Part shown: one piece after another, positions 12,701 through 24,800 of the stretch
Layout of the letters: every line of letters begins with the position of its first letter
How positions within the stretch are numbered: position 1 is the first letter of the stretch
Assembly (NCBI GenBank): GCA_947652605.1
Contig: OX393579.1
Location: 49,172,970 to 49,236,969 of the forward strand
DNA length: 64,000 bases
From: Elmis aenea
Lineage: Eukaryota > Arthropoda > Insecta > Coleoptera > Elmidae
Reading direction: 5' to 3'
Notes under the pieces: model-generated
What the model saw: the letters and a program-made list of their open reading frames with translations, nothing else
The model's database searches: none
What the model was told of the DNA's origin: nothing
Translations under genes and position numbers: made by a program

Positions 12701-13500
12701 TATGATAAATGCTCGTTGTTAATGAAAATGTATTAAAAATGTATGATTTAATTTTTGTGGGCCCTTGACACTTGGGGGCCCAGTGCTTAAGCCCTATTAG
12801 TCCCTATGTAGATCCGCTTCTGTTCCCTAAAATTTTTTTTTATAAGCATTTATAACAAATTTATTAAATTGAATTATTGGCAATATCTAAAATGTCATAA
12901 AAACCATTTACTTGTTTTAAAACAAATATCAAATCGAATTTTTTTGAGAATGTACACATCCTCTATAATCAAAAAATAATAATTTGGGACCATTTAAAGA
13001 TCAGGAACCCAGGTACTAGAGACTTTTTCAAAGGGTCTTTAGACAATAATTTAAGGAAATATTGCTTGTTGCTATCAAAATGTTTATTTTTAGATCCAGT
13101 GACACGTACGACTTACATTTAACATACAAAGGCTATAACACATTCAAATGTTCCCATGTTCATATACCATGGAATCCAATCGATCCCACTTTAATATTAG
13201 AGATGCACAACCTGTATCGCAGGATGCCTGGAATGTTCCTGCCTTCTGCAAATCCAGTCACAAAGAATAAAAGTAAGGTTCTTTACTCATTTTAATATTT
13301 TTGGACAATTATCAAAAGCAGTCCTATTTATGTAGCTTGGTAAAGACATTCGTTTCAAGTCGGCTATATTTAGATGACTTTCACCGACTTGTCATAATTA
13401 AAGAAACCATTCTGTTTCAGATGCCAAGAAAAGAAACAAACATAAAGCACGAAAGGCTAAAAAGAAATGTATGTCATCGGCTCAGGAATCTCAAACGTAA
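3724..13500 (+). CDS. Ice2: Little elongation complex subunit 2 (NARG2 family)
   Basis: Eleven coding exons join in frame to 690 residues: 3724-3749, 4013-4343, 4399-4653, 4921-5182, 5241-5376, 6197-6471, 6525-6679, 8499-8646, 8784-9009, 13094-13272, 13421-13500. The recognisable part is the C-terminal NARG2 domain from exon 8 on: YQLQYGG, AAQWASLFFKPFSSLYRARI, VVMMENCNLAK, LTPGNYLLHHR and, after the 4.1-kb intron 9, DTYDLHLTYKGYN. Exon 6 codes for a lysine-rich stretch (KPRKKKGKKKKKK), probably a nuclear localisation signal, and the last exon is also basic. In the family, ICE2 works with ICE1 and ELL in the complex that promotes RNA polymerase II transcription of snRNA genes. The first exon is tiny (8 codons plus 2 bases) and inferred from a GTAAG donor and the frame. 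Introns 5, 7 and 9 carry transposons. A polyadenylation signal AATAAA follows at 13534-13539. Confidence 0.9.
5408..5606. mobile_element. short non-autonomous hAT-like element
   Basis: 199-bp element in Ice2 intron 5. Terminal inverted repeats begin CAGGGCCGGC and end GCCGGCCCTG; an exact 8-bp target duplication AATACTTA sits at 5400-5407 and 5607-5614. The 8-bp duplication and CAGGG terminus fit hAT. No coding capacity. Confidence 0.9.
5906..6109. mobile_element. TA-flanked MITE (Tc1/mariner type)
   Basis: About 204 bp in Ice2 intron 5, flanked by TA on both sides. The 24-bp terminal inverted repeats (5906-5929 and 6086-6109) start GAGGTCTTTCAAGATAAACT and match perfectly in reverse complement. 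TA target duplication plus perfect terminal repeats suggest mobilisation by a Tc1/mariner transposase. No open frame inside. Confidence 0.88.
6874..7053. mobile_element. short hAT-like element
   Basis: Ends CAGTGTTTCTCAACC and GGTTAAGAACCACTG form near-perfect terminal repeats of the widespread hAT type. Flanking octamers CTTTATAC and CTTTTTGC match at 6 of 8 positions, so this is an old insertion in Ice2 intron 7. Confidence 0.75.
7193..7843. repeat. palindromic element, CCCTGTA-end family (5' end eroded)
   Basis: Long inverted repeat centred near 7435 in Ice2 intron 7. The left arm (AGGAGTAACGGCACCA...) is mirrored by TGGTGCCGTTACCCCTAA on the right, with arms of about 240 bp. The right end closes with CACCCTGTA, the terminus shared by the other palindromic elements here; the left terminus is not preserved. 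Confidence 0.7.
9287..10405. repeat. palindromic element interrupted by a hAT insertion
   Basis: Left end TACAGAGTGTTTTATTCGAG and right end AAACACCCAGTA mirror each other. Inner arms also match: GTATCTCGCTTATTATAATAGC on the left against its reverse complement near 10350, and GCAACTTTTTAAGC against its mirror near 10155. It lies in Ice2 intron 9 and is split by the hAT element at 9496-9940. Confidence 0.75.
9496..9940. mobile_element. hAT-like element built of AGCACTT/AAGTGCT motifs
   Basis: 445 bp flanked by an exact 8-bp duplication CCTTGGAG (9488-9495 and 9941-9948). Terminal repeats CAGAGATGGGCAA and TTGCCCAGCTCTG. The interior is almost wholly made of dispersed TGCTTGA, TTAAGCACTT and GTGCTT motifs in both orientations. 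No coding capacity. Confidence 0.88.
10565..12293 (+). mobile_element. 5'-truncated LINE (non-LTR retrotransposon) with reverse transcriptase
   Basis: Reverse transcriptase in two reading frames in Ice2 intron 9. 10579-10722 reads SYEEVYKTIMSLKNTKSTGEDEIP; the remainder, to 12160, reads FPNKLKCAKIKPIHKKGD, GNYRPIAIL, the VDLSKAFDSVDH block, GVPQGSILGPLLYILYTNDL and the catalytic FADDT. A one-base loss near 10720-10724 separates the frames. No endonuclease domain precedes it, so the copy is 5'-truncated as LINEs often are. The 3' end is an ACT-repeat tail after AATAAAG (about 12250-12280), a feature of non-LTR elements with microsatellite tails. The block pattern suggests the Jockey/I group. 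Not intact because of truncation and frameshift. Confidence 0.88.
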
Positions 13501-13539
13501 GACTGTTGTTGTTAGATGTATAATGATTTGAAAAATAAA

Positions 13540-14167
13540 ACAATCAAATTTTCATGAATTGCTTATTAATGAAAAAACATTATTCATGCCGCTCACATGG
13601 TTTATGTAGTGTTTACTTTGTACCTACACAAAATAAGCAGGTTGATTTTAGCATAAGCAGGTCAATGCTCTGGGCATGAGCCGTCTTACCTAGGCTCATT
13701 AATCATGCAGTCCTTATTGTTCAGGGTGCTCGATTTTCAATGAGTTACAAGGAAATACTATTTAAGAATATTTAAAAATCTTATACATTATTGAATTTTA
13801 ACTTTAAAAAAATATAATTGGGAGCAAGAGCAACTATAACTGCTGTTTTTACATGCTATATTTAGAGTACAGTAAGAAACAAACGAAGGTTGTTTCCAGA
13901 AACAACATTTTTGAATATGCGATAGGTTCTTGTTTTTATTCCGAGCGTTGTTTTGTTTACTATTTTTGTTCAAATTATTCATGACCCACTTGGAAATTGG
14001 ACTTGCGAATCCATTAATTATTTAAAAAAAACTGAAACTGAGCATCTTTGTAGCCAACAAAATTTAGTTTGAAGTATTTAGAATGTGATAGCTCACAATA
14101 ATTTGACTTCTGTAATATAATTTTTTTGCAAACTTGGGACAACATTTCTCCATTCAAACATAGTTTA
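13540..14167. other. spacer downstream of Ice2
   Basis: AT-rich sequence between the Ice2 polyadenylation signal and the first palindromic element of the Ice2-Rpn6 spacer. Nothing recognisable seen. Confidence 0.4.
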
Positions 14168-15562
14168 TACAGGGTGTCCCAGTTATCGTGAACAGCATGG
14201 GGACCTCGCAAACGGTAAGAGATACAGAGATGGTTAAATGAATCAAAATGATCTATGATTTAAGGGCAACAATTCTATGAAAAAAATTGATAGTTTTTGC
14301 GCTATTCATAAAAAACAAAAAAATTATGTTTTCGATTTTTGTTTTTAACTTGCTTATTTGAGATCATAGTCAAAATATTTTTCGGCATTATCAGGACAGT
14401 TTTGTGCAGATTTGAAATTTGTTAATAAATTTTATGTATCTTCATTTGTTTTTGTTATTTTAACATCAACTTTCTTATTTTAAATACAAGTCGTAGTTGA
14501 CTGTGACACCATTAAAAAAAATATTTTTTTGTTTTATTAATGTATGGGTTGTTAGGTTAATCTTTAAAAATAAGTAAGTTATTGCAATAATATTGTATTT
14601 ATTAAATTTAATCAAAGTGGCCATTGAAAAGCAAAACAAAACATCACATAAATAATCTAGTTGTACTTAATGAAACAAAAAAATTCTATTGTCCATAAGG
14701 AAAGAGTTACACTTTGAACGCATGTTATAATTGATATTCAACAGTAATAATAGTAACTGAAAAATCATAAATTATTATGAAATGTAAAAATTACCACAAA
14801 TTATTTCAGTTCTTTCATGTTTTGTTTAATTAGGTACAGTTACATTATTTATGTGATGTTTTGTTTTTCAATTGCAACTCTGATTAGACTTAAATAAATA
14901 CAATAATATTGTAATTACCTAATAATTTTAAAGATGAACCCAACAACCCATACATCAATGAAACAAGAAAAAAAATATCTTTTTAATGGTGACACAGTCA
15001 ACTACGACTTGTATTTAAAATAATGCCGAATTTACATTGGTATAGTAGCTAAAGCAAGTTACTAAATCAAGTAGCTAAAGCAAGTCACTAATCAAGTAGC
15101 AAAACTTGTCAAAATTTTGGTTTAGTGAGTATTTACACAATATATACGTGGTCTACACCCAATTTAAGGAAATTGTTTAGTATTTGACAATAAATGAAGT
15201 ATCGTCTTCAAGTAAATAGTAATGATTTCTATTTACTTTGCTCAAAAAGTCACTAAATTGTTTACTTGCGCAAGTACTAAACAAAACTGTCTACACAGTG
15301 CAAGTAGCTAAATTTAGTTACTTGCATTAGCTACTATACCAATGTAAATTAGGCATAAGAAAGTTGATGTTGAAATAACAAAAACAAATGAAGAAACATA
15401 AAATTTATTAACAAATTTTAAATCTACACAAAAAAGTGTCCTAATAATATTTATAGATATAGAATAATATTTGTAGATAATGTCGAAAAATATTTTGAGT
15501 ATGATTTGAAATAAGCAAGTTAGGAGCAAAAATCGAAAACGTCATCTTTTGTTTTTTTAATA
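14168..15562. repeat. palindromic element (TACAGGGTGTCCCAG family), 3' truncated, with nested insert
   Basis: Left end TACAGGGTGTCCCAGTTATC followed by GTGAACAGCATGG. Its inner arm (AACTTGCTTATTTGAG..., CAAGTCGTAGTTGACTGTGA) is mirrored at 14985-15545 (TCACAGTCAACTACGACTTG, AAGCAAGTTAGGAGC). The right terminus is missing after about 15562. A second palindrome occupies 15023-15356. Same family as 23147-23802 and 31479-32059. Confidence 0.75.
15023..15356. mobile_element. nested MITE with long terminal inverted repeats
   Basis: Starts ATGCCGAATTTACATTGGTA and ends in its near mirror TACCAATGTAAATTAGGCAT. Subterminal AGTAGCTAAAGCAAGT repeats are also inverted at the other end. It sits inside the larger palindromic element and so inserted later. 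Confidence 0.75.
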
Positions 15563-16350
15563 GTGGAAAACCTACTAATTTTTTTAAAGTTTTTATAGTC
15601 TTGTAATCCCTGATGACAAAAGAGTAACTAAGCAGATGTTTAAAATGTAATGATTTTAATAAGAGTTTCTTTTTAACAATAAATAATATTACATAGGTGG
15701 ACTCATACCTGAAGAGGTTCACCTACAAATAAAAATATTTTTATCTGCAAAAACAGGTTTTCTTGTCCTACACAGCCCTCACACTTCGGAAATTTAAAAT
15801 CTTGGCTTCCCACGAATCTCATATTACTTCAAATCCAAGATTTTATGCCTTTTCTACCATCACAGAAATTTTTTTGATCATGATTTTTAAACTAATTTTA
15901 AGTTGATAAAACTTTTTTTCACACAAACGTTACCAGTTTTTTAATATTTTTTTTTAATGCTTGCCATTACCATGCCAAGAAGAACTGTTAGCACAGTTTT
16001 CTTGAAGTTACAGTATAATCTGTAGACCGATTTAGATAGGAAATAAATCATTAGTATTAGAATAACACAAATTAGTTTACAAAAATCACTTTTTTATGCA
16101 AACAACTTTATTTCGTATTAAATAATATGTATTCACAAACATGGTAATTAAACCCAATCCAAAAAAATGTCAAGATAAACAAGTTTATTATGTACAGCGG
16201 GTTATTTATTGTTAATTAAAAAATTGTACAACAAATTTTGTATCCTGAAAATATTTCCATTTTAAAATTACTAGTAATAATAAAATTATTTATTAAGTTT
16301 AAAAGTAAAGTACAGTCTGTATTAGTTAAATTAGTAATAATAGTTGAAAC

Positions 16351-18294
16351 CTATGATAACTTCTTTGCTTTTTGATAAAGCGTATCTACTACTTTACTCA
16401 TGCTGTGAATAGTTTCTAGTGCCATTTCATACGTTTTATCTACTGGAGTATCTTCAAATACAACTAGAACGCCTGTAAAAAAAATCATAAAAACCGGTTA
16501 GTTTTAAATATTAATGGGCCCGGGAAAAGGGTGCCCAATTGGGAGCTTTTTGTGACTATTTTTTTGTTTTTGAAACTATTTGCACTTGATTATGATGAAA
16601 AAAGATGTACATGACTCAAAACAAGAATATTTGCTACCTGATTTTGAATAAAAACAATACTGGAGCCATTAGAAAAACTATTCAATAATTTCATTTTTTT
16701 AAAAATCAAAATTTTTAATGATTCATTTCACTGTATGCAAAATTTGCCCCCATTAAATAAAATGTAAGATTTGCTAGGGATATTTCTATTAACAGAGCTG
16801 ATAATGATCTGTGGGGTACCCTGTATACACACCCCCCCCAAAAAAAACACTATTTCTGAACCTAGTCCAAATCTACAGCATAAGTCTGTCCTTGAGCAGG
16901 GGCAAGCGAGATTTATTTATTAATTTTTTAAATCATACAGAACAGACAGATACTTTGTGTGAAGAAATAACTGCAAGGTTGGACCATATTTCGAAGATAT
17001 TTCAAGAATTATTTACAATATCTGACAATATTTCACGATATAAAATATTAAAATTATTCCAGATGGTCAACTAAACCCTTTGTGGACCTCTCAAACATTA
17101 CTAGTCCACATTAAAGTCGACCTTGCTGGCTAAAACAAATTAATCATATTGCTCACCTTCTCCTTGATCTAAAATGCCATGGAATTTAGCATCCAGTATC
17201 ATCTGCGACAATTTCTTCTCCACTTGCGGCATAGGAAGTTTAATTGTTTTGGCGATATAATCGACCTGCACCCTCGAATATGGCTCGATGATCCTGCACA
17301 AGTTTTGTTCCAACATGTTATCGTAAAGCGTACCCAAATGTGCACGTACTATAACATCATCTTCTAGCTCGTGCTTATACTGTTTGACAGTGAGTTGAAA
17401 GTCTGCAAGAGATCTTTTGTGCGAAGCTTGTGCTACACTTTTCATTGCATCAATATCACGTCCTGCATATTTAATTGCCAATTTTCCGCTCACTATTTGT
17501 TGCACATCTTCTGGGTTGTTAAGCATTATCTTAGATAGTAACATATACTTAAGAGCTGTAAGGGCTTTTGGTGATTCTACGCTGTCAAAACCTTCGAATG
17601 CCTCATAAAAGTATGAGTAAGCAGTTTTAAAATCTTTTTCGTCGGCAGCGTGTAAAATCCCCGACTGCAGATCGAGGGCAGCTTGCATTTTAGGTGGACA
17701 ATATATGGCATTTGCTGTAGTTCGGGCTGATGTGAGGGCGGCACGAGCTTTAGGTAAATTACTAAGGGCATGATAAGTCTTACTTTCAAGTAATTGAACT
17801 TCTACTAACAGATTCTTATCATCTAACTTTTTCAGTTCTTTTAAAAGTGTAGAGCCTAAATTTAGTGCTTCTGCATACATGCCTGTGTCGAAATATAGGG
17901 CCACAAGTCGTGCTTCTAACGATTGCCGAAGAAAAGTTCTTCGTTCTTCTTTTGCCCATTCGATACATTCTTTGCAGAGTTGCACTTCAATTCCAATGCC
18001 GGCTTCTAGGTCCAAGAAGAAATCTACCAAAGACCTTACCAATTTTGCAGCTTTGGCCTTACTAATTAAATTCAAAAAAGGTCTCGTGGCCTTGATTAGG
18101 TCTGCAAGTTCCTTGGCCTTACCCTCTTTTTTATACTGTTCGCCCAAATTAAGTATATCCTGTTCTTTACTTTTGATGTTTTCCTCTTCATTTTCAATAT
18201 CGTCTTGTTCACTGTTAATTTTATTTAATAAATGTAGTTCTTTTTCACGATTATTAACAGTTTGTGACCGCTCAAATAACATTGCACCCGCCAT
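16351..18294 (-). CDS. Rpn6: 26S proteasome lid subunit Rpn6 (PSMD11)
   Basis: Two exons: 18294-17157 and 16472-16351, phase 1, 419 residues against about 422 in other animals. The N-terminal helical repeats ([12 protein letters not shown]..., [39 protein letters not shown]) and the C-terminal PCI domain ([52 protein letters not shown]) read through without a break. The last exon gives [20 protein letters not shown] and ends KAKKLS. Rpn6 clamps the lid to the 20S core and is essential for 26S assembly. The start lacks alternatives upstream in frame. Minus-strand AATAAA signals lie at 16289-16294 and 16205-16210. It converges with Ice2 and is head-to-head with tra2. Confidence 0.97.
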
Positions 18295-18859
18295 TTTGCT
18301 AATCTAGAAAAGCACCGTCATCACCAACTGACAATGGATGTTTGCGCGAAATGTGCAAGATCTAAAATTAAATCCTGCAAATGCGCACAACTTATTTGTT
18401 TTAAACAAAAAGATCAGAATGACTAATCATACTTATAAATTTGGAATAACCACAAAAGCGTGGGAAGTTGTTTATTTAGAATGAAGTTAAATTGATGTTT
18501 ACCTATGTTATTACTCTGCAAAATTTATCTTAAACCAAATAATACACGTGACCGTGTGACTGATATTTTGAATAGTACTCCAAATATTTACCTTTTTGAT
18601 TTTAAAAAATATTTTTTTTGACAGATTTTAAACTTCGAGAATAAGAAGAAACGGAAACGTTCGTTGTTTGACAATAAACTTTTCGACCAATAGCAAGCGA
18701 GCAACAAGCAGTAAACTTCCGCCATTTGGTAACGAACGCCATTTCTTTTTGTTCCATGCAAGCGAGACGCGCGTTGTAGCACGTTTCTACCTAGTGATAG
18801 TAGAAGTTAATAATTAAAAGTTTTTTGACGCTTGTTTTAGTTGTCTTGTTGGTGGAAAC
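18295..18859. promoter_or_regulatory. probable bidirectional promoter, Rpn6 / tra2
   Basis: 565 bp separate the diverging start codons. The central part (about 18640-18780) is richer in GC than its surroundings and contains ATGGCGTTCGTTACCAAATG-like sequence in reverse complement, a plausible core promoter zone. No specific factor site is claimed. Confidence 0.5.
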
Positions 18860-21800
18860 ATGAGCGATAGAGAGGTAAGTTAGTATGCACTATATTTAGA
18901 ATACATGCCTTAAAAATAGCTTAGATAAATCGGTTGCGTTCGTCATTCGCCCCTTCGTTAAGCTTTTGCAACGTCTTGTACTGATAAAAATAAGTTTTAT
19001 TTGCCTCGTAGTGTAGTGGTATGTGTATTAAGTGTTTTATGTTGCATTATTAATATTTTGTAATACTTTGGTATAATATTGACATAACATGTACGTTTCT
19101 AGGGAAGCCGGTCCCCCGCCGGCCATAAACAAATGAACGACCGGGACCGTTCGCCCCACGCTCGTCGTGAGGAGTCTCCCCGAAATCATAAAGGAAAAAG
19201 CTTTTCTAGGTAAGAAACTACTTAAATATAGCACATGTTCATTAACTACTGCTTGTTTACACATCTACTATTCACTATTCCTATCCAAGTAGTAGTGATT
19301 TTATTAGGTTATCTATTGTGTTGTTTGTATTGTAAATTTTTTAGTTTTGTTACCCATTTGCTAATTCCAAAGAAGGCCTGTGAGTTATTGGGAAATTTGT
19401 CTTCAATACAATCTTTCTCGATTAGCACAGGTAGAATATTTCTAGAGCCCCGTGCCTGCATGTCGCTTAAAAGAGTTGTAGGCCCTGTTGCTCGAGAACA
19501 ATGATATGAAAAGGCATTGCCTCTATGAATTGTGTTACTCGGAATTTGTAAAATAGGTCCTCATTATCGTATGTTATATAGGGAAAGCGATCGAGACAGA
19601 CGCAGGGAAGATCGGGATCGAGAACGAGATGGCCGTCGATACAGGTAGTAAAGTTCCTATAAATGTCATGAACCTTTCCAATGCATCTCGCCATTATTTG
19701 CAAATGTTCATTTGCTGCAACCGCTATGCTTGTATTTTAAAAATTTGTGATTATTTTGCTTTGAATATTATCTATATTTGGAGTAAGTAATTAGATGTAG
19801 ACCGTTTTTGGTTATAGATGCAATTTTTTAACAGGTTAAGTGTCGCAGTGAAAATGATTGCCAATTTTTCTTGTTTTTAACCATTACATTTCAATTCTAT
19901 TACTAATTATGCTTGTGGCAAAATATGCCGGAGGTATACAGGGTGAGTTATAAATAATTGGAAAAATTTCGATTGTGTAACTCTGAAAGAAAACGTTTTA
20001 GGAAAAAGTTTTATATAAAAAACCTCCCATTAATTTTTTGATCTTGAAAAGAAATTAGCGGTCGAAGTTTTTTGCAACATTTGTGAATCACCCTGTGTAT
20101 CAATATTACTAGGTTTTGAGAATTTTGTTTTATATTTATTGAATGAAAACAATATTTATGTGCTTTCATTTCAATTTACTCCAAAGGGAATGACTGGTAA
20201 TTAATCAGAACTTCTTAGAGCAGTGCTTTCCAACCTTTTTGTGCCTCCGCCCCCCTTTTTATTAAAAAAAATTGCGCCTCCCTCACTTTTCGTAACAAAT
20301 TAATTTCATAAAAACTGTCCTGATATAATAATTATTTAATGGTCTACAAAATAAGATACCATATTCTGTATAAATAAAGCTGTTTTTGTTTGTTTGTATT
20401 TAAAAATGATATTTTGGTAACAGTTGCACGCGCCCCTTGCAATAGTCTCACCCCCCCTGGGGGGCGTCCCACAGGTTGGAAACCACTGTCTTAGGAGATA
20501 AAGAGATACAGTAGACTCCCGTATAACGAGGGTTCCTACAATGCGCTAAAGATATTGCGACGGCTTTTTCATACAACGCGGTTCTCGTACAACGCGCTAT
20601 TATTTTTCACATACACCGCTAAGGATTTATTTTGTTTTACTTTTACTTTCGTCATACGTGTGATCAAACTATGTATTGCGTCCACGAAAATTTTCGAATT
20701 CCAGATTTGGACACATTTACACGTTTAAAGGTCCCCTGTACCCGTTTTGACTATTTTCGTGTTGTCGTCCGTGTATTAAGTGTGCAGGTGTGTATGTGCC
20801 AGACTTTAATTTTTTTTGACAATAGTTATCTGTAAAGCCATAAAAAATATATTACAAAATGCGTGCATTTTGTTGATTTTTCAAATAGGTAATAACTAAT
20901 ATACAGTGGTTTAAGTTTTATTGTTAATGCAAAATTACATGAAAACGTTGATATCTGAAAATATTCTGTTTATGTAGGATTGTAGGCTTATGTCGAGATC
21001 CAAAAAAAACTGTTTTTTTACCTCTTAAAATTACGAAATTATTTGAAAAATTAAAAATTTAGAATTTTTTTTCGTAATTGGCTAACATTTTTTTTTTAAA
21101 TTGTACTATATTATAGTTTATTTTTCTTCGTTAAATGCTTTTTTTACCTCTCTTTAATTTCTGCAGAAAACGTTAAGAATTTCTTTAAATTTAAAATTTT
21201 TGTTAACCCTTGTAACTGGCAAATTAATTTATCATAGTTTTTATTAAAAAATGACATTTATTTAAAAGGGTGTATCTTTTAAACCGTTAGGGATATCTAA
21301 GTTCTGTTTGTTGCAAAATCATCGTTATTATTTAGTTACAATTTCGTCTCGATATAGTAGTGACCTAATTATAAAAATTAAAATAGTTTCGCATGTGACA
21401 TTTTACGATGCATGCGCTTTTCAAAATGTACGAGGTCGCGCTTTAAACTTATTTTACAGAGTTATATTATACAGAGTTATCTCGTGAAGAATAATTGTTT
21501 CACACAGTGCGATTTAGCCAATCAAAGAGAATAATTTAATGAAAAAATTGCCGAGATACGATAATAAATAAGAAAGTTATCAAGTTTTACGCATAAAAAA
21601 AAATAAAAAATATTTTTCAAATTTCATAAAATTACGTTTTTCTTTATTTTGGCAACACTGCACTACTTTGGGCATCTAAAATTCGGATCCGGAGGATGAT
21701 TCTGCTATATGGTCTCTCAAACATTATTCTACCACTCATCTCCCCTAAGGTACGCCCGCCCGCCCATAAGCGATTTCATACAACACGTAAAGTATTAACT

Positions 21801-24800
21801 GCGTTATACGGGAGTCTACTGTAATAAGTAGTTGTTCAATCAGTTTTTCATGGTTTTGACTGTGCTGTAAATCGAGTGGTACTTAACTTGTTAAATACAA
21901 TTATTATTAACTTGCATTTATATTGGCGACTGTTGGGTTATCAAAACTCGTAACAGATTTTATATGTCCTGCATAATGACAATCAGTTACGAATTTTGGT
22001 TTATAGAATGGTTTCTATTAGGGGTGGATGATATATCGATAGATATCGATATAATTTTGATATCAATATTGAAAAATATCGGTTATCGATAACAGAAAAT
22101 GAGAGCGGAGGTCTTTTTTTTTTTAGTCACCAACTTTTGTTTAAGTCGCTAACCATTTTTTTTAGTTTTTTGAAACTGAATTCACAGCCGGAGACTTTTT
22201 TAAGCTCTCCGGTCTTTTATCATAGTATCGATAACATTTCGATAACGCCCACCCCTAGTATCTATTGCGTAGTAACACTGTTGCAATGTTTTGTAGCTGT
22301 ATAAAATTTCGCATTTGCTATAAGTTGTCACTGTCATTAATTTACTTGATTTTCGGGAAGTCGTTTGACTGCCCAAATGAATATATAGTTTCAAATCATT
22401 AAAAACAGTGAGATCAGTCCATAATATGGGATCTGATCTTACAGGTCACGTAGTCGGTCACGTTCAGATAGACGTTACAAGTCTACAAAATATTCTCGCA
22501 GCAGATCTCGCTCTCATTCGCATGGGAGGGGTTACAGTCGACGTTCGCACTCACACAGTCCTATGTCCAGTCGTAGACGTCATCTTGGAACCCGGGACAA
22601 TCCAAAGCCATCTCGTTGCCTAGGAATTTTTGGATTAAGCGTGTATACCACGGAGGAAGAACTCTACCATATCTTTTCCAAATACGGGCCAGTAGAACGG
22701 GTGCAGGTCGTTATAGATGCCAAGGTTTGTTATTTTTTATTTAAATGTAATTCTTCTACTTGTAATCTCGTTAACAAAACATTAATGTGTTACCATTTTA
22801 TAATCAATCACAATGCTTTTAAAGCCAGTGGTTTCCAGACTGCAGCTCTAAGACCCCACGTGAACTGTTAGTTGGAGCTTTACAATTTCAGCTGTTTTGT
22901 TTTGATTACTTGCATTTTTGACTATAAGTAAGTTTGGGAACTTCTAGCTTTAGTGCATAATTTTCCCTCAATCGTCTCATAGCTTTATGGATCGTACTGC
23001 CAGTTAAAGTCATTTATTTGTACCTATCATATTTTATTAATTTTAAATGTTTGTACAATTTTTCATGCTCAAGCTACAGGGTGTCCCACAAGGACCTAGA
23101 TAAAACATTTTTACCGATAATAATTTTTTTCATGTGTTCCTTCATATACAGAGTGTACCAAATATAGTGAACAGCATGGAGATCTCGTAAACGGTAAGAG
23201 ATACAGAGTTGGTTAAATGAGTCAAAATGATCTATGATTTTTATCAGCAACTGTCCTATGAAAAAAAAAAACTTTAAAAAAATCAATAGTTTTTTTGTGC
23301 CATTGATGAAAAACAAAACATATCAGGTTTTTAATTTCTGCTTATAACTTGCTTAATTGAAATCATACTCATATTATTCGACATTATCTGGCCACTTTTT
23401 TGCGTAGATTTGAAATTTGTCAACCAATTTCACCTACCTTCATTTGTTTTTGTTTTTTTAACATTAACTTTCTTATTTTAACTACGGCTGATGTCAAAAA
23501 AACAAAAATAAATGAAGGTAGGTAAAATTTGTTGACAAATTTAAAATCTACACTAAAAAGTGCCCAAATAATGTCGAATAATATTTTGAGTGTGATTTCA
23601 ATTAAGCAAGTTATAAGAAATTAAAAACCTGATGTGTTTTGTTTTTCATTAATAGCGCAAAAACGATTGATTTTTTTCAAGTTTTTTTTTTCATAGGACA
23701 GTTGCTGATTAAATCATAGATCATTTTGACTCATTTAACCAACTGCATCTCTTACCGTTTAAGAGATCCCCATGCTGTTCACTATATTTGGTACACTCTG
23801 TATATGAAGGGACACATGAAAAAAATTATTATCGGTAAAAACGTTTTATCTAGGTCCTAAACATTCGATTTATGCAAAAATTTGTGAAGGCATACCTTGT
23901 GGGACACCCTGTAGATTATGATTATTAAGATGTCTAAAATAGGACTTTCATTTTTTGAAATCTATTTTAAGTTACCCCCAGAGGGGGCCGCATTCTATGA
24001 ATGTATCCTGTGATATTTGAGAACTTCTATTATTAATATAATGCTTCTTGATGCACACAGGTAAATTATATTTTAGGGTCCCGTGCTGACATATGTATCG
24101 TTTATGATCAGCTCCGTTAACTCTTAAACAGTTCTTTATGATATACCGAAATTTTGTTATGTTATTTTTACGTTTGTGTTATGAACTTTTTGTGTTTGGT
24201 CTAGACTGGTCGGTCAAGAGGATTTTCGTTTGTATATTTTGAGGCCACGGAAGATGCCAAAGTTGCCAAGGAACAATGTAATGGAATAAAAATTAATGGG
24301 AAAAGCATTAGGGTGGACTTCTCTATCACCGAGAGGGCCCACACGCCAACACCGGGAATCTATATGGGCAAACCTACATAGTAAGTCGAAACTTTTTTAC
24401 AGTAATTTATTGCAACGTCAAAAAAAAATTGATAGTTTTTACTCGATGTCAAAATTATGATACAAGTCCCAAATATATATTTTTTACACCTTGGCTTTCG
24501 TGATGCAGGTAATTTACATGAAACGGCCCCAAAAAATAATAAATGGTAAATTAAAAATCATTTCCAATGTTACACACGCTGTGGTCATAAAGAAAAACTG
24601 TTTTGTTTTTTTTCATTTTACAATTTGTTTTGCTATATTTGGCTAGAAGTTCTTACAGATGGATTTGATTGATTATCAAAAAATTGGTCTTAAAACTCAT
24701 GAACTTTAATGAAAGTGTGATGTTTGAACATTAGGAATATTTTCTCAAAATGTCTGTGTGTAACGATTTGTTATAACATTTTTATATGTTATAACTAAAC

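Noticed and set aside
12480..12825. GGGCCC-rich segments (CGGGGCCTAGGGCTTATTGA and TAAGCCCTATTAGTCCCTAT) considered as transposon ends
   Set aside because: They look like decayed inverted ends, but no target duplication or clear boundary could be fixed.
17879..18307. 142-codon plus-strand serine-rich frame
   Set aside because: Antisense shadow of Rpn6 exon 1.
20632..20835. 67-codon frame inside the pogo-like element, considered as transposase
   Set aside because: No DDE/D motif or helix-turn-helix pattern could be seen.
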